Positions 1 through 7,174 of a DNA stretch of 64,000 nt are shown piece after piece. The notes below the pieces were generated by a model, which worked only from the letters and a program-made list of their open reading frames with translations, had not been told where the DNA came from and did not search any database. Made by a program: the position numbers and the translations under genes. Source of the stretch: Actinoallomurus sp050942425 (GTDB taxonomy: Bacteria; Actinomycetota; Actinomycetes; Streptosporangiales; Streptosporangiaceae); contig NZ_CP192063.1 of assembly GCF_050942425.1 (NCBI RefSeq), positions 7,750,001 through 7,814,000 on the forward strand, in the 5' to 3' direction. How positions within the stretch are numbered: position 1 is the first letter of the stretch; every line of letters begins with the position of its first letter.

Positions 1-1092
1 TCGGTCCGCGATCCGCTGCGGCATGCCCTGGGCCGGGTAGCTGTAGCCACAGTAGTTGGTCGTCGACAGGACGTTGTTCCAGCCCTGGTCGCCGAGTTCC
101 TTCATGAAGTACTCGCGGGAGGACTTACTGAGGATGTCGCTCGTGACCGGCTTGCCGTTCGGAGCGGTCCACGCCTTGCCGGAGACCCCGTTGATGAGCA
201 TCAGCAGCTTGGCCGTGTCCAGCGACGACATGGTGATCTGCGGGGACCAGTCGCCGTTGGCCGGGTCGGTGCCCTTCAGCTGGAGCATGTCCAGACCGAG
301 GTCCTGGAACTGCTGGTTGAGCCAGTCGACCCCGCCGTGCTCGTGCATCACCTTGATGAGCGTGCACGCCGAGCCGTTGTCGGAGATGGTGATCATCCGG
401 TCGAAGTACTCGCCGATGGTCCGGGTGGTGGCACCCTCGCAGCGATCGGAGGGCTTCGTCGGGTTGTAGGCGTAGGTGTCGCTCAGCTTGATGGCACCCT
501 TGTCCACCAGCTGCATGATCCCGAAGCCGACCATCAGCTTGACGATCGACGCCGAGTAGGGCTCCATGTAGTCGATGGGCGCGTTCTCGCGGCCCGGGAC
601 CGTGTCGGTCGTGCCCTGGCCGTTGTTGGCGTCCCACTGGTCGGTGTCCCACAGGCGGTACCGCACGGCGGTGGTGCGGAGGTTCTTGTCCACCGGGACG
701 ACGACGCCGTCCTTGTACTTCGGGCTCATCAGGACCGTTCCCGACGAGGTGGGGCGTCCCTTCTTGTCGAGCTCGATGACGGTCATGTCGACCTGCGGCT
801 GCTGGTGGATCGTCGTGGCCGCGGCGGCGTTGAGTGCGGGAGCGTGCTTCGGCCGGCCCGACTCGGACTCCGGCTGGGCGTCGAGAGCGCGGGCCTGAGC
901 CGATCCGGGCGGAGTCGTGTCCACCAGGTCGCCGAAATTCTGCGCGGCCATGACGGCCTTGAGCCGCTCCGCGAGGTCGCCGGACCCGCGCGTGGCAGCG
1001 TGGGCCGGCTGGACCAGAGTGGTCGTCAACACGGCCGCGCTACCGAGCGCGACCAGTGCCTGACCGTGTTTGCGAATTCGAGACAAGATCAC
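1..1092 (-). CDS. Serine hydrolase, D-Ala-D-Ala carboxypeptidase / class A beta-lactamase-like (3' end cut by window edge)
   Basis: An open frame reads leftward from a GTG at 1092 and leaves the window after 364 codons. The N terminus (ILSRIRKHGQALVALGSAAV) is a basic-hydrophobic signal peptide ending near AHAAT, so the protein is exported. A penicillin-binding fold is indicated by SIVK in the segment PYSASIVKL (SxxK with the acylating serine) and by SDNGSA (SxN-type motif). The third motif (KTG) would lie beyond the edge. The family hydrolyses D-Ala-D-Ala peptides or beta-lactams outside the membrane; which substrate applies cannot be told. A TTG six bases downstream is an alternative start. 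Confidence 0.8.
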   Translation of the reverse strand, partial: MILSRIRKHGQALVALGSAAVLTTTLVQPAHAATRGSGDLAERLKAVMAAQNFGDLVDTTPPGSAQARALDAQPESESGRPKHAPALNAAAATTIHQQPQVDMTVIELDKKGRPTSSGTVLMSPKYKDGVVVPVDKNLRTTAVRYRLWDTDQWDANNGQGTTDTVPGRENAPIDYMEPYSASIVKLMVGFGIMQLVDKGAIKLSDTYAYNPTKPSDRCEGATTRTIGEYFDRMITISDNGSACTLIKVMHEHGGVDWLNQQFQDLGLDMLQLKGTDPANGDWSPQITMSSLDTAKLLMLINGVSGKAWTAPNGKPVTSDILSKSSREYFMKELGDQGWNNVLSTTNYCGYSYPAQGMPQRIADR

Positions 1093-1221
1093 CGCGCCAC
1101 AGTAACCCGAACGTGATCACCAGTTGTTGATCTTCACAAAAACGGCCAAGGACGTTTACTGGACGCTAACTCCAGCGGTTCTCCGCCGCGGAGACGCACG
1201 TCGTACGCGCCGCTGCCCGGC

Positions 1222-1911
1222 TCACCCGATGAGCGCACCTGCCATGGGCGGTGCGGCTTCCGCGCCGACCATGTCCCCGCAGACGGAGCGGAGCTCCCCG
1301 GCGAAGCGGGCGACCTCCGCCTCGGCCGTGGTGACCGCCTCGGCGAGCGCTTGACGCCCGGTGCGCGCGATCACCGGGGCGGGCTCGGTCGCGAGGTCGA
1401 CCGGACCCGCCAGGGTCAGTACGGGTCCGTCTCCGCTGACGGTGAGCATGGGGTGTCCGATCCACAGGCCCGCGGGCACCGGGTCGTCGTGCAGCGTGGC
1501 CTCCCGCCAGTCCCGCAGGTTACCGATGTCACCGCAGCAGCCCGGAAGCGCCAGGCACCGGCCGTCGGGCGTCTCGAGCATGAGGCCGCCCGGGAGCGCC
1601 ACGACCTCGTCCACGGCCTGCTCCCGCGTCGCGGGGTCCCGGATCCGGGCGAGCAGGAGCTCACCGTCCTCATCACCGGTCGCGAACAGCGACGCGCGGA
1701 CGAGCCGGGTGAGGCCGGGTCCGCGCAGGTCGACGGCCCGGACCAGCCACGGGTGTGCCGCCACCGGCGCGGGAAGGCCCGCCTCGACGATCTTGAAGCG
1801 GGAGTACGCGTCCCAGCGGGGTTCGGTGATCGGGCCGAAGTCCTCATCGCCCAGCACACCCGTGTACGCCTCGACGACCGGAACCAGCCGGACGCCGTTC
1901 AGAAGCTCCAC
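1222..1911 (-). CDS. Hypothetical protein, 229 aa
   Basis: The start chosen is GTG at 1911 because GGGAGG lies five bases upstream; an in-frame start at 1974 adds a low-complexity, proline-rich leader without an SD. The protein has no signal peptide or membrane segment. It is acidic, with a central GCCGDIGNLRDW segment and an alanine-rich C-terminal helix (residues about 185-225). I do not recognise the family. It stands alone between a secreted serine hydrolase and a secreted protein gene, all leftward. Confidence 0.55.
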   Translation of the reverse strand: MELLNGVRLVPVVEAYTGVLGDEDFGPITEPRWDAYSRFKIVEAGLPAPVAAHPWLVRAVDLRGPGLTRLVRASLFATGDEDGELLLARIRDPATREQAVDEVVALPGGLMLETPDGRCLALPGCCGDIGNLRDWREATLHDDPVPAGLWIGHPMLTVSGDGPVLTLAGPVDLATEPAPVIARTGRQALAEAVTTAEAEVARFAGELRSVCGDMVGAEAAPPMAGALIG

Positions 1912-2012
1912 CGATCCTCCCTCGGCAGCGCGGGGACCCGGTGACCGTACGGGAGCCGGGGCGCCCGGCGCCACAGGGTTTCCCGTGGCGCGGGCATGGT
2001 GCCGGAGAGCAT

Positions 2013-2972
2013 TCAGTATGCCGCGTTGTGGGCCGACAGGATCGGCTCAAGGTTCGAGGCGTGCGACAGACCCGGATAGGTGTCCCCCGGACCGCCATTC
2101 TGGTTATCGCGGTAAGAATAAACGACATCGGCCGGCGCGCCGGGCAATGCCGCATCCCACGCGTCGATCAGGCTCTGGAGCTGCGATTGCGACGGGATCT
2201 TCCAGCCGTCTCCGCCGAAGACCTGGAAGGTCGGAGCGAGCTGAGACTCGGCAAAGTACTTCTTCGCATTGGTCACCGCACTGGTCACCTGGGTCAGGTC
2301 GCAGGTCGTGGCGCCATTCTTGTTGCAGGGGTAGGGGTCGAGCGCGAAGATGTCCACATGCGTGAGCGATGAGGCGACGCCGGCGTAATTGTGGCTGTAC
2401 TCATCCACCAGATAAGCCTTCTGCCGGCTCTTTCGGGCGATCACCTTGCCACTGGCGTCCAGACAGTTTCCACTGTTGTCCACTTTGGGATGCAGCTTCG
2501 CGGTGTCCCAGTACGAGCCGCGCCAGCCTTGGCAGTGAATGTAGTCGGCACGGTCCCGCAGCCGGGACGCGATGTTCGCACAGCCTTTGCTGTCGGGCTC
2601 ATCGAAGATGAAGTAGCCGTAGACCTTGGCGTTGTCGATGTTACGGTCCACCAGGGCACGGAAGTCGGCCCACGACATGATGCCGTCACTGTCGCACACG
2701 GCACCACCGGTCCACTCCATGCCTTGCACTCCTGACGGCAGGCTGCTGGATTCGCCCGGCCCGACATCGATGACGTTGTAGCCGAGCGATTTGAGGTGAG
2801 CCGCGTCGCCGACGGTGGTGTTCTGAATGAAGTGAATGCGCTTGGCGGCGGCGCGCACCTGACCGGCCTTCTCAGCGGACGCCTGCCCCGGAATGATCGC
2901 AGCGGCGGCGGCGGTGGCCGCGGCGACGGCGACGACCCCCAGGCCCCCGCCTAGCATTCGAGCGACTTTCAC
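2013..2972 (-). CDS. Secreted protein, putative TIM-barrel glycoside hydrolase-like
   Basis: The 319-aa frame starts at GTG 2972, preceded by AAAGGA at six-base spacing. Residues 1-30 form a signal peptide (VKVARMLGGG, hydrophobic alanine-rich core, cleavage near GQASA). The mature part begins KRIHFIQNTTVGDAAHLKSL and continues with alternating strand/helix segments. It contains FIFDEPDSKGC and HVDIFALDPYPC, acidic residues at strand ends as in TIM-barrel hydrolases, and several cysteines suited to disulphides. The substrate is unknown and no GH family can be named. The next gene downstream on the other side (3059-4042) also encodes a secreted protein. Confidence 0.65.
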   Translation of the reverse strand: MKVARMLGGGLGVVAVAAATAAAAAIIPGQASAEKAGQVRAAAKRIHFIQNTTVGDAAHLKSLGYNVIDVGPGESSSLPSGVQGMEWTGGAVCDSDGIMSWADFRALVDRNIDNAKVYGYFIFDEPDSKGCANIASRLRDRADYIHCQGWRGSYWDTAKLHPKVDNSGNCLDASGKVIARKSRQKAYLVDEYSHNYAGVASSLTHVDIFALDPYPCNKNGATTCDLTQVTSAVTNAKKYFAESQLAPTFQVFGGDGWKIPSQSQLQSLIDAWDAALPGAPADVVYSYRDNQNGGPGDTYPGLSHASNLEPILSAHNAAY

Positions 2973-3058
2973 CGACAGTCCTTTCAAATAGATGAATTCT
3001 GCGAATCGGTCACTGCCGGAGCGTCGTGGCCCGGGTCCGGGCCACGACGTCGGGCGCG

Positions 3059-4042
3059 CTACTCGGCCCTGATCTCCAGGCCGTAATTCAGGGTGGTGGA
3101 CAGGCCGTTCGCCTTCAGCTGGGCGCGCAGTTGGCTCCATGCCTGCGCGGCGGTGTTGCCGCCGCCGGGGTACTGGTCCATGGCACCGGGAATGCTGAGC
3201 GGCTTCTTGTGACGGTTCTTGCCGTACTTGCTGATCAGTGCCCACTGCTTGGCGTTCGCCGGGTAGTAGATCTCCGGCGTGACCGAGGCGCCGCGTACGC
3301 CGGTCGACAGGTACCAGAGGGTCTCCTGCGTCCAGCCGTGGTCGCAGGCCCCGCCGCTCGCGCTCGCCTGCGGGCATCCGTCGGCCGAGCCGAAGTTGAG
3401 GTAGCCGCTGCCCTTGACCGACGAGTAGCCCTTGGCCCAGGCGACCGCGGCGCTCGCGCCGCCGAAGCCGGGTTCAAGGTCGTTGGCGCCGACGATGGTC
3501 GTGTGCGGCGCGTGCTTCGTAGCCCAGGAAGCCGCCGTGGCGACCGTCTTCGCCCAGGTCACGCCGAGGGACCGGGTGACGCTGACCGAGTTGTTGGTAC
3601 CGACGCCGAGGGTCAGACGGGGCTTGTTCGAGCCGACACCCTTGGAGTAGCCGGCGGCGAACTGCTCGGCGACCGCGGCGATCTGCGCATTGCTCGCATG
3701 GGTGCGCCGGCCGATGATCAGTGTGCCCTTGCCGGTGGACAGCTGGCCGCCGAAGTCCAGGATCGCGATCCGGCCGGTGCCGGTCTTGGCGTCGTTCTTG
3801 CCGGCGGCCAGGCCACGCGCGTATGCCGTCTTCGTGCTCAGCGTGTTGATGTAATAGCTGTTCTTGCCGACCGGCGCTTTCGCGTTCGCCGACACCGCCG
3901 ATGACGCCATCCGGGCCGACGGGGACGCCTGGTGTGACGAGCCGAAGGCCGGCGCGGCCCCGCCCGCCGCGGCCGCGAGCGGCAGCGCGATCGCGACACC
4001 GATCAGCAGGCGGCGACGGGCCTCGCCATGCTTTCCAAGCAT
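3059..4042 (-). CDS. Secreted protein of unknown function, 327 aa
   Basis: ATG at 4042 is chosen because GGAG lies six bases upstream; ATGs at 4048 and 4054 are in frame but lack spacing. The product begins MLGKHGEARRRLLIGVAIAL, a signal peptide ending near APAFG. The mature region contains NSYYINTLSTKTAYARGLAA, GRIAILDFGGQL, and TIVGANDLEPGFGGASAAV, suggesting an alternating alpha/beta fold with acidic loops. Four cysteines lie in the segment DGCPQASASGGACDHGW and nearby. It may be a hydrolase-like extracellular protein, but no catalytic motif is certain. It is probably transcribed separately from 2013-2972, given the 86-bp gap. Confidence 0.65.
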   Translation of the reverse strand: MLGKHGEARRRLLIGVAIALPLAAAAGGAAPAFGSSHQASPSARMASSAVSANAKAPVGKNSYYINTLSTKTAYARGLAAGKNDAKTGTGRIAILDFGGQLSTGKGTLIIGRRTHASNAQIAAVAEQFAAGYSKGVGSNKPRLTLGVGTNNSVSVTRSLGVTWAKTVATAASWATKHAPHTTIVGANDLEPGFGGASAAVAWAKGYSSVKGSGYLNFGSADGCPQASASGGACDHGWTQETLWYLSTGVRGASVTPEIYYPANAKQWALISKYGKNRHKKPLSIPGAMDQYPGGGNTAAQAWSQLRAQLKANGLSTTLNYGLEIRAE

Positions 4043-4234
4043 GTGCATCTCCATCCGTGTCGGGTGCGGCGGCCCCACGGGACCGCCGGAGATCGATCAC
4101 GAACAAAAACGCATTCGGCATTTCTCTTGCAACGTATTCGAATGGAATTAAATAGATCCGCCCGGCACCCCATTTTGACCAGATTAAAAACCAGGAACGA
4201 TAGCGCCGTTATTCACGCCCGAATGACGGGTGCC
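4043..4234. promoter_or_regulatory. AT-richer intergenic region upstream of the secreted protein gene
   Basis: This 192-bp gap is clearly AT-richer than its surroundings, especially 4095-4205, and separates two leftward genes. It most likely holds the promoter of the secreted protein gene at 3059-4042. No convincing -10/-35 pair or operator was identified. Confidence 0.35.
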
Positions 4235-5026
4235 CTAGCGAGGATTCGCGCTCAGCACGTCCTGGAGGGAGATCGGTGGGCGGCCGGTCAGCTCGGTGAC
4301 CTCGCCCGATGCCTTCGCCCACCGGCCCTGCCGCACGGACTCGAGCATGCCGGTGTAGGCGTAGGTCCACCACGGCTCCTCGCCGCGGCGCAACAGCGCG
4401 GTGGCGAACTCGGCCGGCGTGGTGGCCGCGTACCCGTATCCCGCCGCAGCGGCGATCGCCTCGACCGTGAGGCTCTGCGCTCCGGTCACGTCGTAGTGCC
4501 GGTCGGCGGGTTCGCGCAGCGCCAGGGCGGCCAGGCAGCGCGCCACGTCCTCCCGGGCGACCGGCGACACGCGAGCGGCGTCGGCCGGGAGCGCGACCGT
4601 ACCGTCCACCGCGACCTGGCGCAGCAGGCCGAGGAAGAACTCGGTGAACAGACCCGCGCGCACGATGGAGTACGGGCGCCCGGACGCGCGCAGCGACCGC
4701 TCGGTGCGGCCGTTGGTGAACGCGTAGCAGAACGGCGAGTCGAGGTCCACGTCGAGGCCGCTGAGCAGCACGACGTGGCCGACCCCGCAGCGGACCGCCG
4801 CGTCCAGGACGTTCTGGTGGTGGACCACGACCCGGGCGGCTTCGCCGTCGCTGGAGACGAACACGAGCGTGTCGACCCCGTCCAGCGCCTTGCGCAACGC
4901 CTCCGGCTCGTCGTAGGGCGCGGTCCGCCGGGACAGCGCGACGATGTCGTGGCGTCCCTCGTCGGCCAGCAGTCGCGCCACGCGACCGCCGATCCGACCG
5001 GTCCCCCCGGTGACCGCGATCCTCAT
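4235..5026 (-). CDS. NmrA-like NAD(P)-binding protein (atypical SDR)
   Basis: The 263-aa product starts MRIAVTGGTGRIGGRVARLL, a Rossmann dinucleotide-binding loop (GGTGRIG) at the N terminus. LVFVSSDGEA, VGHVVLLSGLDV and the RPYSIVRAGLF segment match the NmrA/QorB-type layout, which lacks the YxxxK pair of classical short-chain dehydrogenases. The family binds NAD(P) and acts as quinone reductase or redox-sensing protein; this member's substrate is unknown. ATG 5026 follows GGGGAGGGCG. It lies 49 bp downstream of the debranching gene in the same direction, so it could be read through from the alpha-glucan operon, although its function does not fit. Confidence 0.8.
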   Translation of the reverse strand: MRIAVTGGTGRIGGRVARLLADEGRHDIVALSRRTAPYDEPEALRKALDGVDTLVFVSSDGEAARVVVHHQNVLDAAVRCGVGHVVLLSGLDVDLDSPFCYAFTNGRTERSLRASGRPYSIVRAGLFTEFFLGLLRQVAVDGTVALPADAARVSPVAREDVARCLAALALREPADRHYDVTGAQSLTVEAIAAAAGYGYAATTPAEFATALLRRGEEPWWTYAYTGMLESVRQGRWAKASGEVTELTGRPPISLQDVLSANPR

Positions 5027-5075
5027 CGCCCTCCCCTCGTCTGGCACCCGTACCGCCCGTCAAGACCGCCGCGGC

Positions 5076-7115
5076 TCAGAGCTCCAGCGTCAGACCCGGC
5101 GGCACGCCGATGAGCGACACGGCGCCCTGGGGATCGACGTCGACAGAAAGGGTCGCGTCGCCGACGCGCACGTTGCTCACGGACAGCGCGCCGAAGTCGC
5201 GCAGCGGGGACACGGTCAGCCGGCCGGACGGCACGTCGACGTCCAGTCCGAGGAGCGCCGTGACCAGGGCCGGCGAGACTGCGGCGGCCCATGCCTGGGG
5301 CCGGCATGCCGCGGCGTACGGCACGGGGCCCACCGACCTGCCGTCGTCCGTCCGGCCGGCCGGGCCGCTGTGCCTGGAATGGGAGACCGTCCGGCGGCCG
5401 TGCGCGGAGCCGTGGCCCGGCGGGGCGTCCTGGCCGCCGAACAGCTCGGGCAGCCGGTAGTCGAAGCTCGGCGCGGCGGCGATCAGGCCGCGCGCCAGGC
5501 TCGCGGCGACGTCGGGGTGACCCGCCCGGACCAGGCCGAGCACGGCGATCACGGTGTCGTGCGGCCAGACCGAGCCCAGGTGGTACGACAGCGGGTCGAA
5601 GCCCGCCGAAGTCGTACCCAGCGTCCGCAGCCCCCAGCCGGAGTCCAGTTCGGCCAGCCGGGGCGCCACCCGGTCCTCCTCGGCCGGGGTGAGCAGGCCG
5701 GTGCCGAGAAGGTGCCCCATGTTGGAGGCCGGGCCGTCCACCGGCTCTCCCCTGCCGTCCAGCGCGATCGCCGGATACCCGTCCACCCAGAACCGCGCCC
5801 GGAACCGCTCCGCGAGGGCGGCCGCCCACTCCCGGCGGCGTTCGCCGCCCGGCCGGCCGAACGCGTCGAGCAGGTCGGCGCCGAGCATGGCGGCCTGGTA
5901 GGCGTACGCCTGCACCTCCGACAGGGCGACCGGAGGCTCGGCCAGACGGCCGTCGGCGTGCTGGACACCGTCGGTGGAGTCCTTCCAGCCCTGGTTGACG
6001 AGCCGGTCCGGCGACCCGGTGTAGGACAGGAAGGCGTCGCCGAAGCCTTCGAGCCAGTCCAGCGCCCGCTCGGCGGCGGGCAGCAGCGCCTCGACCTCGG
6101 CGGCGGGCATCCCCCACCGCCACGCCTCCGCGAGCGTGGTGACGAACAGCGGCGTGGCGTCGACGGTGCCGTAGTACACCGGCGGCAGCCAGCCCGCGGC
6201 GTGCACGGGCCGCAGCTCGTGCGGGATCTTGCCGGGCGCCTCCTCGGTCTCCGGGTCGTGGCGGACGCCCTGGTGCCGGGCCAGGGCCCGCAGCGTCCCG
6301 GCGGCCAACTCGTACCCGAGCGGGAGCGCCAGCCGGGCGGTCCACAGCGAGTCCCGGCCGAACAGTGTGAGGTACCACGGGCTGCCGGCCGCGCAGTACA
6401 GGTCGTTCTCGTCGGCGAGCAGCAGCGCGCCGAGGTCCGCGATCCCCTGGCCGACCAGCGCGTCCAGGCGCCGGTCCGCGGACCGTACGGTGAGCGGCGC
6501 GGCCGACCAGGGCGGCGGCGCACCCGGCGGCAGTGGCCGGAACCCCTCCACCGGCGGAGGCGTCGCCCGTACGGTCAGCGTGGTCGTGAACGCCTCCCCC
6601 GGCGCCAGCGTCGGCTCGGCCCGCAGGCGCCCGGTCAGCAGCACCGTGTAGCCGTCCGCTCCGGTGTGCGCGATCCCGTCGCGCAGCGGCGTCGCATCCG
6701 GCCGAAGGCCTCCGCCATCGCCCGACCTGCCCGGCTCCCCGGCGCTCCAGGCCTTGACGTCGCTGATCTCGGCCAGGTCGGCGGCCGCCTCGACCGCGAC
6801 GGCCACCGTGACCGGCTCGGCTCCGGCGTTCCGGACGCGGATCTCCTCGGTGCCGCCGTCGCGGCCGACCGTACGGGTCCGCTCGATCGTCAGGTCACCG
6901 AGTTTCGCGGTGAACCGCGCGCCGTCCGCCCCGAGCGGGGTCGCGTCGACCGGCTCGGGCTCGGCCCCGTCGAGGGTGAGCACGAGCCGTGACAGGACCC
7001 GGCGGTCGGCGACGTACAGCCCGTCGGCGCCGCCGGTCAGCTGCCCGCCGGGCGGGGAGAGCCAGATGGCGGGCGCGGCCACGCAGGTGAGGTGGTCCTG
7101 GAGGGACTGGGACAC
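5076..7115 (-). CDS. Glycogen debranching enzyme-like protein (amylo-alpha-1,6-glucosidase family), cytoplasmic
   Basis: The product has an N-terminal debranching-enzyme beta domain (AIWLSPPGGQL, YVADRRVLSRLVLTL) and a C-terminal (alpha/alpha)6 catalytic barrel with SPWYLTLFGRDSLWTARLAL, GWKDSTDGV, EVQAYAYQA and HLGSVWPHDTV. No signal peptide is present, so it probably acts on imported alpha-glucans. GTG 7115 (VSQSLQDHLTCVAAP) is preferred because GGAG sits six bases upstream and the family N terminus aligns there. ATG 7178 overlaps the upstream stop as ATGA, but would place the 15-bp hairpin at 7139-7170 inside the coding region. A low-complexity segment (GHGSAHGRRTVSHSRHSG) near 5330-5430 looks like an insertion in the barrel. 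It is the last clear gene of the operon. Confidence 0.85.
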   Translation of the reverse strand: MSQSLQDHLTCVAAPAIWLSPPGGQLTGGADGLYVADRRVLSRLVLTLDGAEPEPVDATPLGADGARFTAKLGDLTIERTRTVGRDGGTEEIRVRNAGAEPVTVAVAVEAAADLAEISDVKAWSAGEPGRSGDGGGLRPDATPLRDGIAHTGADGYTVLLTGRLRAEPTLAPGEAFTTTLTVRATPPPVEGFRPLPPGAPPPWSAAPLTVRSADRRLDALVGQGIADLGALLLADENDLYCAAGSPWYLTLFGRDSLWTARLALPLGYELAAGTLRALARHQGVRHDPETEEAPGKIPHELRPVHAAGWLPPVYYGTVDATPLFVTTLAEAWRWGMPAAEVEALLPAAERALDWLEGFGDAFLSYTGSPDRLVNQGWKDSTDGVQHADGRLAEPPVALSEVQAYAYQAAMLGADLLDAFGRPGGERRREWAAALAERFRARFWVDGYPAIALDGRGEPVDGPASNMGHLLGTGLLTPAEEDRVAPRLAELDSGWGLRTLGTTSAGFDPLSYHLGSVWPHDTVIAVLGLVRAGHPDVAASLARGLIAAAPSFDYRLPELFGGQDAPPGHGSAHGRRTVSHSRHSGPAGRTDDGRSVGPVPYAAACRPQAWAAAVSPALVTALLGLDVDVPSGRLTVSPLRDFGALSVSNVRVGDATLSVDVDPQGAVSLIGVPPGLTLEL

Positions 7116-7138
7116 GGGGAACTCCGGGGGGTGGGAGT

Positions 7139-7170
7139 CCGTGGGGACGCCCCGAGGGGCGTCCCCACGG
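7139..7170. terminator. Strong GC-rich hairpin between the two debranching genes
   Basis: GTGGGGACGCCCC (7141-7153) and GGGGCGTCCCCAC (7156-7168) are perfect inverted repeats, extended by two more base pairs to a 15-bp stem with a 2-nt centre. It begins a few bases after the upstream stop codon. There is no T-run on the leftward transcript, so it is more likely a 3'-end-stabilising or attenuating structure than a canonical intrinsic terminator. Confidence 0.55.
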
Positions 7171-7174
7171 GTTT

